The notes under the pieces: generated by a model
Told to the model about the DNA's origin: nothing
Database searches by the model: none
What the model saw: the letters and a program-made list of their open reading frames with translations, nothing else
Program-made: the position numbers and the translations under genes
NCBI GenBank assembly: GCA_030549335.1
Contig: CM060198.1
Coordinates: forward strand, 44,308,353-44,372,352
Direction: 5' to 3'
Origin: Pontederia crassipes
Lineage: Eukaryota > Streptophyta > Magnoliopsida > Commelinales > Pontederiaceae
DNA length: 64,000 nucleotides
Part shown: positions 45,993-58,267 of the stretch, piece by piece
Layout: each line of letters starts with the position of its first letter
How positions within the stretch are numbered: the stretch's first letter is position 1

Positions 45993-47480
45993 ACATGTCT
46001 ATCCGAATTTGGCCATTCTTCCTGCAGGGAAAGTTGCAAAATTCGGATGCACTGCTAAACGTACTTTGCCCAACATGTATATATATAAAAATTTGGCATC
46101 ATAAAAGTGGTTTACCAAAAAAAAGGAAAAAAAAGTACTATGAATATCCTTGTCTCTCTCTTTTCTATTTTTTGTTGTTGTTTTTAATGTGAAGCCACTC
46201 TATGTCTCAAAAGCGGATGGCCATGAATTTCTTTTCTTTTTCTGTGCATATATGTTGGCATTAAACATGGGACAACGTTGATTTTTGTCAAGTTCTGTAC
46301 AATCACAGAGATGAATAGAAGAAGAATGAGCAGATATTAAAGGCTATACAAATTCTGTACCCATATGAAAACATGTTTATGAACTTTAGAAATTAGTGGC
46401 ATCTGTTGTTCTTATTTCCTTTTTTTCGTTTCTGCAACAAGGTTTTTTTGTGTTATTGTTATCAAAGATACACTCGAACAAATTAAGCATAAAAAAACTC
46501 GATTTAGTTTATTCACCGAAAAAAAAACGATTTAGTTTGCAGGTAATAGTAAACAAATAATCTTAAATATGTCACGAAAATTATGCGTATAATTATTGAC
46601 GCAATCCACTGAGAAAGTTCTTAATTATTTCTTTTGTCGCATTAATTATTAATTAAAGTTCTTTCATTTCTTGGTGGAAAATTTCTACACATCAATAATT
46701 TTAAAAGATTCCAAAAAATTAGCTCTTAGTAGAGCGAGTGAAGAATAATTGAAACTACAGAAAAAAACCTGTTGGTGGCCAATAATATCCTCTTTTGGTA
46801 GAATTTATAAAGAACATGCATTGTGCAAGATTGCAACATTTGGGCAACCAGTACACATTTAATCAATCGAACGCCATTGATGTGTATATTCATATGCATA
46901 TCAATATTATAAAATTGGGTCACTTCTCTACTGTCATTGTCTCCCAATGAGAACACAAATTAAAATTAGAATCCCTGATGTAACCACGGTCCATCACGTG
47001 TTTTCTCGATCACCATCATCATACTTGGAATGCTTGGATATATACATGGGCGTAAATGATCTTACGCCCGAGGTTATGTTGTTTTATTTCAACTGATTTG
47101 GATGCTGATTTCAACTTGATCAATAAAATATTTTCTGTGTTAATTTAACATTGGATTAATAATTCTTGGCTAATTAATTAGATAAAAACATAAAACCTAA
47201 ACCTCTTCTTCCACTCGAGCTTTAGTTGGTCAAATTTCGAGATGTGCACAAAATATTGCAACGATTCTAAATTTTGATTAAGGGTAATTAAGTCAATCAA
47301 AAAAATCCTAACAAATCATAGATTATACTCTATAAAAAATCCACAAATCCTTTCTCTTCTTTCTTTTCTTATTTCTACCCTACGTGACGGTACAACTTTA
47401 AAGGAGGAAGAAACCGAAGGACGAACAAGAGGAAGAGGGCATGGATAGGGGAATGAGATCAACACCGATGATGAATAAGA
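45993..47480. other. Intergenic DNA, nothing recognised
   Basis: After the GTTACA end of the LTR-like region there is AT-rich sequence without coding character or clear termini, up to the MITE. Confidence 0.4.
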
Positions 47481-47486
47481 CTCTAA

Positions 47487-47931
47487 GGGGGTATTTGGTT
47501 ATAGAATAAAATTGAAGAGAATAAAGTAGTGTAATAGCGTATTCTCGTAAAAGTAAATATATTCTTATTCTACGTCTTGTTTGGTTAGAAGAGAATAAAT
47601 TTTTAAAATATAATATTTTATATTTAAAATATTTTATTACACAAAACGTACATTTAATATTATAATAATAAAAGAATATTTATATAATAATATATGATTG
47701 AATTTTTAAAAAATAATATACGTTTGAAAAAAAATTGAGATTAACCATATTCTTTCATTTTAGAAGAATAAGTTTATTCTTCTGACGAGGTAAAAAATGG
47801 CGAATTTCCTTTTTTCAAGATGATTTCATGTCTTTCGAAGTTTGACCGATGTAGTCTTATTCTGTGAGTTGTTTGACTATATTCTCGGATATCGACGTAT
47901 TCTCGTGTTTATTCCATAATCAAACGGCCCC
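47487..47931. mobile_element. Tourist-like (PIF/Harbinger) MITE, 445 bp
   Basis: TIRs are GGGGGTATTTGGTTATAGAA and, on the other strand, GGGGCCGTTTGATTATGGAA. They are flanked by TAA on both sides (47484-47486 and 47932-47934), the 3-bp target duplication of this superfamily. AT-rich and non-coding. Confidence 0.88.
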
Positions 47932-48127
47932 TAAGTATGTAAAGGGGATCCGACCCATTTTTTCTCTCTCAATGATTTTCATGTATTAGAACGAAAGTTT
48001 CCCCTTGATTTTACCTCAAAAATTAGTATTTTCAAATTAAAAATCGGAATTGCAGGACGTTGACATAGTCATGCTAATCTTAGGAACAATCGTGGTCGAG
48101 CAAGTGAGATCAAGCCGATGAAAGGTT

Positions 48128-49190
48128 CTCTATTACTACAATAAATTTGTCGAATAGCAACTCACATATGTGTCACTAAAGCGAGCTAAATTGTGACTAA
48201 AAATAATAGTCACACTTTAGTGTTTCCATTGCACCATAAAGATGAGATGCCGACGTTTGATAATTGATGCTAACACAAAAGACGACATTACTAGCATCAC
48301 AGGTTGACACTAGTGAGACGTTATGATTGCACTATAAGTCATGTTGTGAAGAGGTAACTGGCGTCGCAATATCGATGCTAAAGTAGCGCTGAAGAAGTCG
48401 ATGTCATTGAGACGCGATGACGCTATTCTGACACTAATATGGCGCGAAAACTATCCATATTGCTATCGCCTATGGCACTACTTGGATGTAATACTTCGCT
48501 AAGTTGCGACGCTATTTGGATGCCATAGTGGTGCTAAGTGGTGTCGCTGACTCGATTCACAATATGATTTCATACCAAATTATTATGGTGTCGCTATGTC
48601 AACACTAAATTGGTGCTAAAGAGACACTAATATGATGCTAATGATGATATGTTTTCATATGGTACCCAAGTGTTCTGCGTCACTATTTCGACGCTAAATA
48701 TTATTTCTTTTACCCCCAATACACCTCTATTCTTCCCTTTCCTTTACGTGCAATTTGCAATGCATATATATAATGCATTCTACACATTCATCACAATAAA
48801 AAGTAACATCTAAGCATCATAATGATAAAAAGTAAAGAGTGATCCATATAAAAAACTAATCACATCACAACAATATTAATAACATTAAAAACTATTATCA
48901 CTAGAATAATTATCAAAATGTTACAAAATCTTCTATCCTAGATTATTATCGTCATCAATGTGATAATCGATGATGACATACTCGGTCCTTGGCCTCATGT
49001 GGTCCGGGTCTACAACTAGATAATGTCCTGAATTATCTTCAATCAAAGCCAAATGTCGAGAAAGCTACTGAGAAAGATGTTGAGAAAATTGCTCCGAAAT
49101 AAGTCTCCTGATGTTGTCCAATGTCAGCTCAAGTGATGTAGATAAACTCGAAGTAGATGGGCCACCTACGTATCCTACTTCCCCTGATGT
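48128..49190 (-). mobile_element. 3' end of a CACTA-like (En/Spm) element
   Basis: Near 48128 'ttactacaataaatttgtcg' resembles a decayed CACTACAAGAAA terminus. It is followed by about 500 bp of 'gcgacgctaa' and 'gtgctaaa' words (48180-48700), as in CACTA subterminal regions. Inside lies the end of a minus-strand coding remnant (48933-49190). The order, coding end then subterminal repeats then terminus, fits the 3' end of an element reading leftwards. Confidence 0.5.
48933..49190 (-). pseudogene. C-terminal transposase-like coding remnant
   Basis: The minus strand stays open except for one TAG. It reads GGPSTSSLSTSLELTLDNI, then ISEQFSQHLSQ, the stop, then LSRHLALIEDNSGHYLV, ending EYVIIDYHIDDDNNLG and a stop. 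The glutamine/leucine/serine run is like the C-terminus of plant Ptta/En/Spm-type proteins; this assignment leans on position next to CACTA subterminal repeats. Confidence 0.4.
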
Positions 49191-49194
49191 TATA

Positions 49195-50120
49195 TATAAC
49201 GCCCATGACACATGGTGGTGATAGGATCAAGCATGGCCATGATCAACCTACATCGTGGGCGGGAGGACGATGTCGGAAGACAAGTGCCAACTCTCTATAA
49301 TGCCCATGACCACATTATCACGGCCGTGACGCGATCGAGCACGGTTGTGATCGACCTAGGCACGATCGTGAGCAAGAGTTAAAAGAATGGAAAGAACTTG
49401 GTCACTCCTATGAATAAGATGCTCACGGCCATGACTAGGCCCTGGCACGAGCATGACCACTTGGTCATGGCCATGACCAAGGTATAATGATATATATATT
49501 ATTTTAAAATATAATTTAAGGTATATTATTTATTGATGATTGTATATGGCATATAGATACCCAAAATGCATGTTCACTCATAATTATACTAAAAGGTGAA
49601 TTATTGATTAAGTGTTTGATGTATTGAAAAATAATAATGCATCCTAAAGTTGAAGAATAAGTCCATGTTACTCATCAAAGTAAAGATAAGTAAAGTTCTA
49701 CACATATGTATGTGAAACTAAGTTTACGAAGTAAAGCCTTGCATATTTGTGTATATACATCTTAGGGAATAAAGTTACTCATCAGAAAATTGCTTATTCT
49801 TTAACTCAGTCATTATTATGATGTGCGTGTTCTCAAAGATGTGACCTAGATAATGAATGTGATGATGTTTATATGATTCTGTCAACTAAGTTAAGATCAA
49901 AGATGTTATAAGATAAAGTATGAATGAAAGTGAAATCTAACTTTAAAATGTCTTATAAGAAAAAAAAGAAAGTTAAGATGATGATAAAGTAAGGATGAGA
50001 AGTAAAGTCTTGCACTTATATATGTACTTCAAAGACATCAAGTTTCACGAAGTAAAATTCTACATTTGTGTGTACTTCTCAAGGAATAATGTCCTTAATT
50101 AAAAAGTGTGTCCTAAAGAT
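49195..50120. repeat. LTR-like fragment with TCACGGCCGTGA array, backbone copy 2
   Basis: A palindrome array at 49195-49490 (TCACGGCCGTGA, TCATGGCCATGA and variants such as 'gcacgatcgtgag') is followed at 49675-50080 by 'gaagtaaagcc/tt..gcatatttgtgta' words. These match 44930-45240 in order and orientation. No clean termini were fixed. No coding sequence. Confidence 0.6.
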
Positions 50121-51499
50121 GACTAGGAATAAAGTTTCTTACTATTATGACGTGTGTTTCTTAAAATGTGATGTAAGATAAGGAATGAAGGTCAAGATGA
50201 CGATATTATGCGATGAAGATGAAAGATGAAGAATAATGCTTCAAAGTTTTTATTAATTATGATTTTTTAAAATGTTAAAATCATTCGATGTTAAATGATG
50301 TATGTCAAACGAATTAACAGTGCAAAATTATTCAAAATGATTAAATTTTTAGATGAATTTTGGATCGTTAGAAGTCACTACGAGAAAATGGCCTATTTGC
50401 GACAATCAAGAATCTCTTCGCATTTTTCGACAGCATTTGCGACGGATAGAATAAACCTTCATAAATACCGAAAGTCAAAAAGTCCTTCGCTACTACTGAC
50501 GATAATTTTTCATTGGTAAATTACCGGCGGACCTAGCCTTCTAAATTATCGACGAATTTACATCCATCGATAATAATAATATAATAAATATTTCACTTTC
50601 TACATTTACTTATATTCTTATTTTTATCATTATAATCTTATTTTTTTATTATATGTTTTAAAGACTATGCACTAATTTAAAACATCATTAAAAAGTAAGA
50701 ACATACCCTTCAAATTCTATATCAATTAATGACATAAAATTAGGATAGGTCTTCAACACAATTTGAACATGTTAAAGAGTCTTGATGAAGATTAAGATTA
50801 AGATATATGTTCCTTAGGATAATATTAAGATATATAATATTGTTAGTATATACAAGTATTGATTAACATTTGTGTTATATATGCGTTAAACTTATAAAAT
50901 TATTTATAAATTTTCCACCCTAATTATAAATTTATTTCTTTCAATTAATTTTATTCAAAATTCTATTAACTTACATTTTATTAATTGTGAAATGTCATTT
51001 TAATATTTAACACCTTAATACAAGAAATATTTATTAAAAATAAAAAAAGCAAATATTGATAAATTATTTATAAACACACATTATTTATAAAAAAAACACA
51101 TTATGTCCTATTATATATTTTTAAAGAGTCATATTGTGATTTATAAAAAAATAACCATTATGTTAAAATTTTAGTCCACAATAATTAAGGATGCATTATA
51201 TATAATTATTTATTAATATAAATAAAGAATAATGAGTTATAATAATAAAATATGATTAATATTTTAATATTAGTATTACCGATGGGTTTGACCTTCAGTA
51301 GTACCGATGGAACTTAACATGTCGGTAATACCGAAGAGTAAACTCATCGATAACTATTATTATAATATTATATATATAATATAATATAAAATATATGATT
51401 AATATTATTGTTGCCGATGGGTCTTTTAATATTACATATATAATATAATTACAATATATTATTACTATCTCGGTAACTCTAATTTTTCCCGCCTAATAT

Positions 51500-51760
51500 T
51501 CCCTCTCTCCCCACTCATTCACCCCCTCTCTCTCTATATCTCTCTTCTCACTCGTTTCCCCTCTCTCTCCCGATATTGCTCTCTCCCCCTCTCCCTCTCT
51601 CCCCCACGGCGGCGGCGACCTCCCACGACTACGGGGATCCCGACTCCGGCCACCCTCCCTATCTCCCTTTTCCTCTCTCTCGACTTTGGCCGTCCTCCTC
51701 CTCTCCCCCTCCCTCTCCCTCTCTCTCGACTCTGACGCATGACTGTCGAATCCGGCGCAC
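51500..51760. repeat. CT-rich (GA-rich on minus) low-complexity tract
   Basis: About 260 bp of 'ctctctccc'-type sequence with a GC-rich patch. Open frames on either strand here are artefacts of composition. Confidence 0.8.
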
Positions 51761-52450
51761 AGGTGGCTTGATCGGCTACATGGTGTCGAAATCAGCGCAT
51801 TGGCAATTGGATCGGGCACATGGCTGTCGGATCCACCATTTGTGATCGGATCCCATGCACAATTGGTCGGATTGGCTTCATGATTGTCAGATTCAACTAC
51901 ACGCGGCTGATCCGACGTACAAACGGCAAGATCTGACCCCACAGGTCCAAACCGATGTACATGCCACTACAAGAAAACTGCATAATAGCAATGCGGATTA
52001 GCGTCTCAAAAGATGTGACACTAAAACAACGCCCTTAATGATGCAATAGCATCGGATCTGTCGCATGGCTGCTGATGTGGTTGGATATCACGTTGGTGGC
52101 CGGATTCCACGCACAGGTGGATGGCTGCCAAATCCAACCCCATGCGGCCGATCCGACACAGACTATCAGATCCAACCTCATGCAGTCGATACGATGCACA
52201 AGAGGCCAGATCAGCCACATGGCCGCTGAATCTGACACTAAGCACCGAGATCCGGCGCAGGTTGTCAAATCCAGCACTAGGCGCCCGGATCGACCACATG
52301 GCTATTGGATCCGATGCAGTCGATCGAATCTAGCACCAGATGCCCATAGCGAGCGCATGGCTGCTCGGATACGGCGTGAGCAGATGGATCCGGGCACGCC
52401 TCGTGCCCGGATCTGGTGCCAATTTGACTTAGGTTGCCAAATCTGGTGAC
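51730..52450. repeat. Palindrome array (TCGGATCCGA type)
   Basis: About 25 degenerate units of roughly 25-30 bp built on 'gatccgacgcac' and 'catggctg', many containing TCGGATCCGA or half of it. Frames stay open for 70-124 codons on both strands because of the repeats. Confidence 0.7.
51965..52010 (+). repeat. Nested CACTA-like terminus
   Basis: CACTACAAGAAAACTGCATA followed by 'ttagcgtctcaaaagatgtgac' words that resemble those at 48180-48700. It is an internal terminus of a second CACTA family inside the 50376-52991 element; its other end was not found. Confidence 0.55.
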
Positions 52451-53402
52451 CCATCCGACTCCGATGACCAACGATTCTAGCGGTTCCACGACCAATGACA
52501 TCCTCCTTCCTCTCTTCCCCTCTCTCTTAGGAAGATCAACCGGATCCGATCGCAGATGACCAATTTCTTTTATATTTAAAATAAAGTTTTCAACAGGCGT
52601 AGCCCTCGCAAACTTCGACGAGAAGACTCCCGGCGGAAGGTCCGACAGAACATGCCTGCCAAAATTTTGACGGGAGGCACCTGTTGGAGCATTTGACGGC
52701 AGCTTCCGGTCGAAACTTTCGATGGGAAGTGCCCTTCAGGCTTCTGACGAGTTTCATTGGGAGCTTTGCAGTCGGTAACTCCGACCGGCAGGGCCTCTTG
52801 AAACTTTCAGAAGGAATACACGCCTTCCAAACTTTCGACAAGAATATTCATCAAAATTTTTAAGGATCGCTATGCTCGTTGGAAAGTCATTAGCGACAAA
52901 CGACTCTCCGACTATTTTATTTCGATCAAAAACTCAATTTTCTAATGAATTTCATCATATTTTTTACGAAAATAATAAAATTCTTATAGTGGGTGCCACT
53001 TGTATATATGCATTATATTCATGTGCAGAATAGGACGTGGATGATGTTTTAACTGAAGACTTATATTGGGGTGGATCACATCAACCCAGCTAAATTTTTT
53101 TTTGTATAAATTATGATCAAGTATGAACATACATTAACATCAAGCCTACGTAGTTACTTAGCCAGCAGTAAAATCTGTGGAAACGTCCCTATCAATCCAT
53201 CTGGCTTTTGAGGAGTACTCATGTTGACGTCTTGTGGATTCGAATCTCCTGTCACTTGCGGCATTCAAGAGCGACAATCTTTTGGAGTTCTTTATCAGAT
53301 CCTGTCAATCCAACGTGGCTCAAATGTTAGCATCATATGTAGAAGACGTTGATGCAGGGTTAAGAACCGGCCAAGGATCGATGTAAAGATTAAATGAGAC
53401 AA

Positions 53403-53404
<2 letters not shown>

Positions 53405-53445
<41 letters not shown>
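53405..53445. repeat. (TA)n microsatellite
   Basis: Uninterrupted AT dinucleotide run of about 41 bp. Confidence 0.95.
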
Positions 53446-53447
<2 letters not shown>

Positions 53448-54182
53448 GAGAAAAGGCGAGGAATCGTTTCAAGAGATGGAGATCAGAGATTATAAACGTA
53501 TGCATCAATGCTTTTATACTACTCTGCATGACAGCATGAGCTAAGGGATGACGGGTAAAGGAGATGGATAAAGTTGATGTGAACATTTTTTTTCTCTTTC
53601 TCTTTTGTTGAATCCGTAGGCCCCCAAAATAGAAACCATTCCTTATCATTGTCGGGATTCTCGGAGAGTACGCTGATTTTGCCATTTTTCTCACTGAGTT
53701 CACTAAATAAGAAAGATAAAAATATTTTGAAACTTTTTATACTCACATAACTTTTGTTCTAAAATTTTAAATTAATTTTTCTTTAGCAAAAACTTAATCC
53801 AAATCATATATATATAGACTTTTATAAATAAAATAATATTAAATGAAAAAATAGCAAACTAGAAAGCTAATAACATTATCATATATGATCAATAATTCAT
53901 ATTACCATAATAAGGTAATGTTTAATATAAAAGTGAAATGATTATTTAAACAAATTGATGTAATAAAATTTTCATGTTACCAAAATTTTTAGTAATGACA
54001 TAATTATCTTACGAAAAATATGTTACAAACAACTGTCTGGTATTGTCCCGGCAATGCCCCCGCCTACTACTATCGCAACTACTTCTTTCCTCGCTCTCTC
54101 CCACTACAAGAAAATGAAGATTTTCCGACGGATCATTTCCGGCGAAAAGAAATCCATCGTAATTTACGATGTATTTTGCGAC

Positions 54183-55976
54183 TATACCGCCCGAGAGTTA
54201 ATTGGGGGAAAAGAAAAGAAATAAAAGGAAAAGAAAAGGAAGATAAAACAAATAAGGAAAAGATAAAATATGAAATCAGATTTTAAGAGAGCTTGGTTTC
54301 CAACCAAACTCAAACTTCTCCCCTATAAATAAGAGTCCAGATCAAATGAAAACTCCCTTTTCATTTTCCTCACAAGCCGGCCCTAGTTCTCCTCTTACAC
54401 GTTGCTTCTTGTCCCTGACGGTTGCCGCCATATAGGGGACACATCGGAGGATGCGGACGACATCGGATGCTTGTCTGGACAGAGAGGAGAGGGTAGAGGA
54501 AGAAGAGGAAGATGAAGAGGAAGAAGAGGGCTGCATAGATTTGAAGCATGTTCTAGGTAGTTCCTGGTTATTGTGCAATGTTCTATGATGTTAAATTATA
54601 CCGGCCATCGTCGGAAAAGATGAACGGAACGCGACTGCGCGTCCGCGCAGTTTCTGCGTAAGATGAACCCGGCCTAAGTTCACCTGAACCCGGCCCGGGC
54701 AGGTTCTTCGGCGGACCGAGTTCGGAGGAACTCGGCCCGGATCCGTCATTGCCGACGCTTGCCGAGCTCTGCAACCGGATGAACTCGGCACGGGTGGAAG
54801 ACGACCCGGACCGAGTTCTGTATACTAGAATTATCGGGCGTGACAGCCGCACTGACTCGACGATGAACCGACCCAGCCCGGGTGTAACTCGCACCCGGCC
54901 TGGGTGTAACTCACACCCGGCCCGAGTTTACTCCTGATTTTTCTGAAGAAGATGACTATGAACTCTGCCCGAGTTTCTGCTTACTCGGCCCAAGTTCCGA
55001 TATGATCTTAGCCGATATTATGGTGTTTAGATCCCTGATTTGTGTCCCTACTCCAAATCTTAATGATGATGATGATTATTACACTTGTGCCTCTGATTTA
55101 CTCTTCATGACCATGTCTTTTATCCTGATTTAAAGTTCTTATCAAAATGTGATTTGTTTAATTAAAAGATGCAAGATAAAAGACGTAAAATGTTAAATGG
55201 AGATCTCTTTTTATGATGGACTGGTGACGACCAGTTATGGGCTGACTTCGGTCAGTTATGGGCTGACTCTGCCAGTTAAGATGATGATGGACGGGTTGAG
55301 GCAGATCTCCCCGTGGGTTGAAATATACTCCAAATAAGTCAAAGATGAAAATATGAGATGAAGAAGAAGATGAACACATATGAATAAAGAACCTTTCTCA
55401 TGATATTGGCTTTTGCCTTTTCTTATGATGATTTTATGTGGTCTCTTATTCATATGTCCTTCTATGTGCTTTCACTTCCATATTATGATCATGATTCACT
55501 TTCTTACCAGATGATGATGTTACCTTTATGATTCTCGTCTAGTATCATGATCCTACTATGATGTTTATCTTACTTCCATACTGAGTTGTAAAACTCATAA
55601 GGAGGTTCTCCCCTGCGTGTTCTTAAATGTAGGCCAATGTCTTAACGATGATGGTGGCCAACAGTGACAGATCGAGCTCATAGGTGGCTGCACATGGTTA
55701 TCGCGTCCTTTAGATGATGGATAGCTTTTTCTTTTTTTTATCATTTGAAGTATTAGCTTTCTTTTGGACTCCTGTGAAGTCATTTATCAACTCTTCAGCA
55801 TATTATGATGTTACTCTTTTTATCCTTAATGATGATCTAGTTATTCCGCATTTATCATTATGAGTTGACCAGTCAAAGTCTCTATTTTGGTCAATAAGAT
55901 GTACACGTAAGGATGACCCGTAGCGTTCTTGAAGCGTATTCTGCTACGTGGCGGGGAGCGATTTGGGGGCGTTATA
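54183..55976 (+). mobile_element. Solo LTR, 1.8 kb, relative of the 9.2-17.45 kb element
   Basis: The right end 'acgtggcggggagcg' then 'atttgggggcgttata' closely matches the sense-strand end of the LTRs at 9200 and 15277 ('cacgtggcgggggtcg', 'atttgggggcgttaca'). 'tgtaaaactcataaggaggt' near 55587 also matches their 'tgtaaagcttacgggaggac'. The left end is TATACCGCCC. The flanks GCGAC (54178-54182) and GCGAT (55977-55981) form a 5-bp duplication with one change. A TATAAAT box lies at 54324-54330. No interior or partner LTR. Confidence 0.7.
54640..54990. repeat. Palindrome array (ACTCGGCCCGAGT type) in the solo LTR
   Basis: About ten units such as 'aactcggcccgga', 'acccggcccgggc', 'cacccggcccgagttt' and 'actcggcccaagttc'. 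It lies about 310 bp downstream of the TATA box at 54324. Confidence 0.75.
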
Positions 55977-56154
55977 GCGATGGAACGCTATCCGTCGAAA
56001 TTTTTGACGGTTACAACCGTCAGAAATAAAAATAATAAATTATGTACATTGTTATATGATTATTTATTTTTTGACGATTAGGAACGTCAAAAGTTTCGCC
56101 GGATATCTATCCGTCACAATTTTCGATGGTCCTGACCGTCGATAATGGTGTTGA

Positions 56155-57690
56155 AGTTGGTCTTAGGATGACAACAAATTAAGAATAAATATTTGAACCG
56201 AAAAAGATAAATTAAAGTTCTTAAGATGGATTAGAAATTTTTCTAAGTTATTAATTTACAAGATTAAAATCACAAAGTTCACAAACTGGTAATTCTACTA
56301 TTTAATCATATAAATCAAACTATCTTAAATATAATCAAAATTGAAGTCCCACAAGCTGGTATTCATGCAGATGAGATTAAACTGAAGATGCATTAATATG
56401 AAAATCCTAGACTATTAATCACTTCACAAACTAGTATAGATTAATAAACCACACATATTCAATTCTCCACACACTAGTTATTAGACCTATGCCAATTTTT
56501 AATTCCATAATAAATCGTTTAATTTAATTAAATAAAGTATGAAATTAAGTAGTCCACATAGTGATAATTACTCAACGAAGAAATTTAAATAATTAAATCA
56601 AAAGCATTAAAAAAATTAAAAATTGATCAAAAGAAATTCAATAATCAAATAAGAGTTCACAATATTTCCCTTCAATAATAATCTCCTAAAATAAAATAAC
56701 TAAAACATGGAGTTCATCATAGAATTACAGAGAGATAATAATAAAATATAAATGACAATGGAAGAATTATACCAAGAATAAATCAAGACCCTCGGATGCG
56801 TCGGAGCGTCTGGATGTCCGATTAACTCTCTCTTTCTTGGTGAAAGCCTGCAAAGCTCATGACTCACTATGGAAGAAAACCAAACTTCAAAGCGGGAATT
56901 GTTTTGATGGTTTCGTCCTCTATTTATAGCTGCAAATGAGTCTTCATGTTGATTACTAGCGTAAATCGTACGACTGGATTTAAATCACTGAATAGAAGTT
57001 GATCACAGTCTCTTTGGATCTCGGCCAAAATGATAACTTTTTCTAATCATTACGCCCAACATGATAAATTCTTCTTATCTTTACTCTCTTTTATTGTTAC
57101 CAATAAAAATCGGTCATGTAGGGCATAATCTTTATTTTACGCTCAAAAGAGTAATTTTGCATTTCTTTTACCCCCAAGGAAGTCAAACGTAAAATTTTAT
57201 CCACCTAAAGTGATAACCTTAGTTTTACACCCTGGATGTGATCATCTCGGCCGACGTGTGATATGATCTTGGGGTAAAGATAATACCTTCATACCTATTT
57301 TGCCCAAAATCTCTTTATGATGTGGATTATGACCGATAAAGATAAATCTTCGATGATGGCAACAGCTTTTCCAATTATCTTTTATGCCCAATACATATAA
57401 AGCCTCTAAATATCACCCAATTATGTTTTTACTCCTTATCTCATTTATGTCGTGACTGAATTAATCCATCCCATGATCCACCATTTGACGTTAATTCGGC
57501 TTTCCCTGCAAAATATTTATAAAACTTAAGTAAATTCCCTCTTAGTTAAAATATTCAAAGCATTAATAATCAGAATCGATAAATCCAGAATTATGACTAA
57601 AAATGACCTAAAATGATGCATGCGAGGATCAAATTACAGAAAAAATAATTAAAATAATAAACTAAAATATGTCATATTTTGTATGCATTA
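56155..57690 (-). repeat. LTR-like unit, second copy of the family at 39.0-43.8 kb
   Basis: Shares with 39005-39990 the AT-rich 'ataaactatcttaaa' segments and the 'cctctatttatag' stretch (56925), and with 43720-43800 the 'tgtatgcat' end. No palindrome array was seen in it. Confidence 0.4.
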
Positions 57691-58267
57691 GGAAGATTTC
57701 AGCTGAATGTCGAGAGGTGCAAAGGCTAAACATAATCATCAATCTACAACTCGGACAAGTTTCGTTGGTGCAACATTTGCATTTCTGTGATGATTTTGGC
57801 AATCTTCTATTCAGGCATTGTGTGTTCATCGATTTCTCACCTGAGAGGCATATTTTCCATTGAGGCTTTGTATGGGGTGGGAGAGAGACTCGATTCTCTA
57901 AGGACTCATGAACCATGCATAATGGAGCAGAAAAACTCGATTCACTCCATGTTCTGCATCACCATCTTTCCCCTTTTGTAATCCTATTTTATTGACTCGA
58001 CGATTTCCTACCCGAGAGGGAGCTTTACACTTTGCATTTGTGAAGGATCCTAGAGGGCACATTACTGTAAATTCACACTTAAAGAGGTTGTCGAGGGTTG
58101 CGATTCCCATTTTAGTTAGAGTTTTATTCACCTAAACACATTGGTCTACGCACTCTTTGGCCACAAAGGTTTCTCACCCGAGAGGACTATCTTCAACAAT
58201 GGAAGTCCAATATGGGCTGAGAGGTTGATTGGAATTTCCATTATCATCTTGAGAATAGTCGAGTCTG
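57691..58267. repeat. Three spaced 'tttctcacccgagagg' words
   Basis: The word and variants lie near 57833, 58000 and 58167, about 167 bp apart, which suggests a decayed tandem repeat. Coding potential is not evident. Confidence 0.4.

Larger units (their letters stand above)
50376..52991. mobile_element. CACTA-type element, 2.6 kb, non-autonomous
   Basis: The left end is CACTACGAGAAAATGG. The right end, reverse-complemented, is CACTATAAGAATTTTA. The subterminal regions carry 'ttcgacg', 'gccgatgg' and 'cgacgaattt' words, and near the right end repeated 'ccggcggaag'-, 'ttttgacgggag'- and 'cttccaaactttcgac'-like units. The neighbouring triplets are AGT and GGT, not an exact 3-bp duplication. The interior has a purine/pyrimidine-rich tract and a palindrome array but no transposase. 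A second CACTA-like terminus lies inside it. Confidence 0.6.
54102..56155. mobile_element. CACTA-like element interrupted by a solo LTR
   Basis: It starts CACTACAAGAAAATGAAG, followed by 'ttttccgacggatc' and 'ttccggcgaaaag' words. The same kind of words ('atccgtcgaaatttttgacgg', 'gaccgtcgataat') continue from 55977 to about 56155, on the far side of the LTR. The right terminus is missing or decayed. Confidence 0.55.

Noticed and set aside
46726..46956. 76-codon minus-strand open frame
   Set aside because: No recognised domain, no codon bias and no neighbours supporting a gene; expected by chance in AT-rich DNA.
51493..52449. Open frames of 124 and 149 codons
   Set aside because: They come from the CT-rich tract and the palindrome array; both strands are open at once and the products are repetitive.
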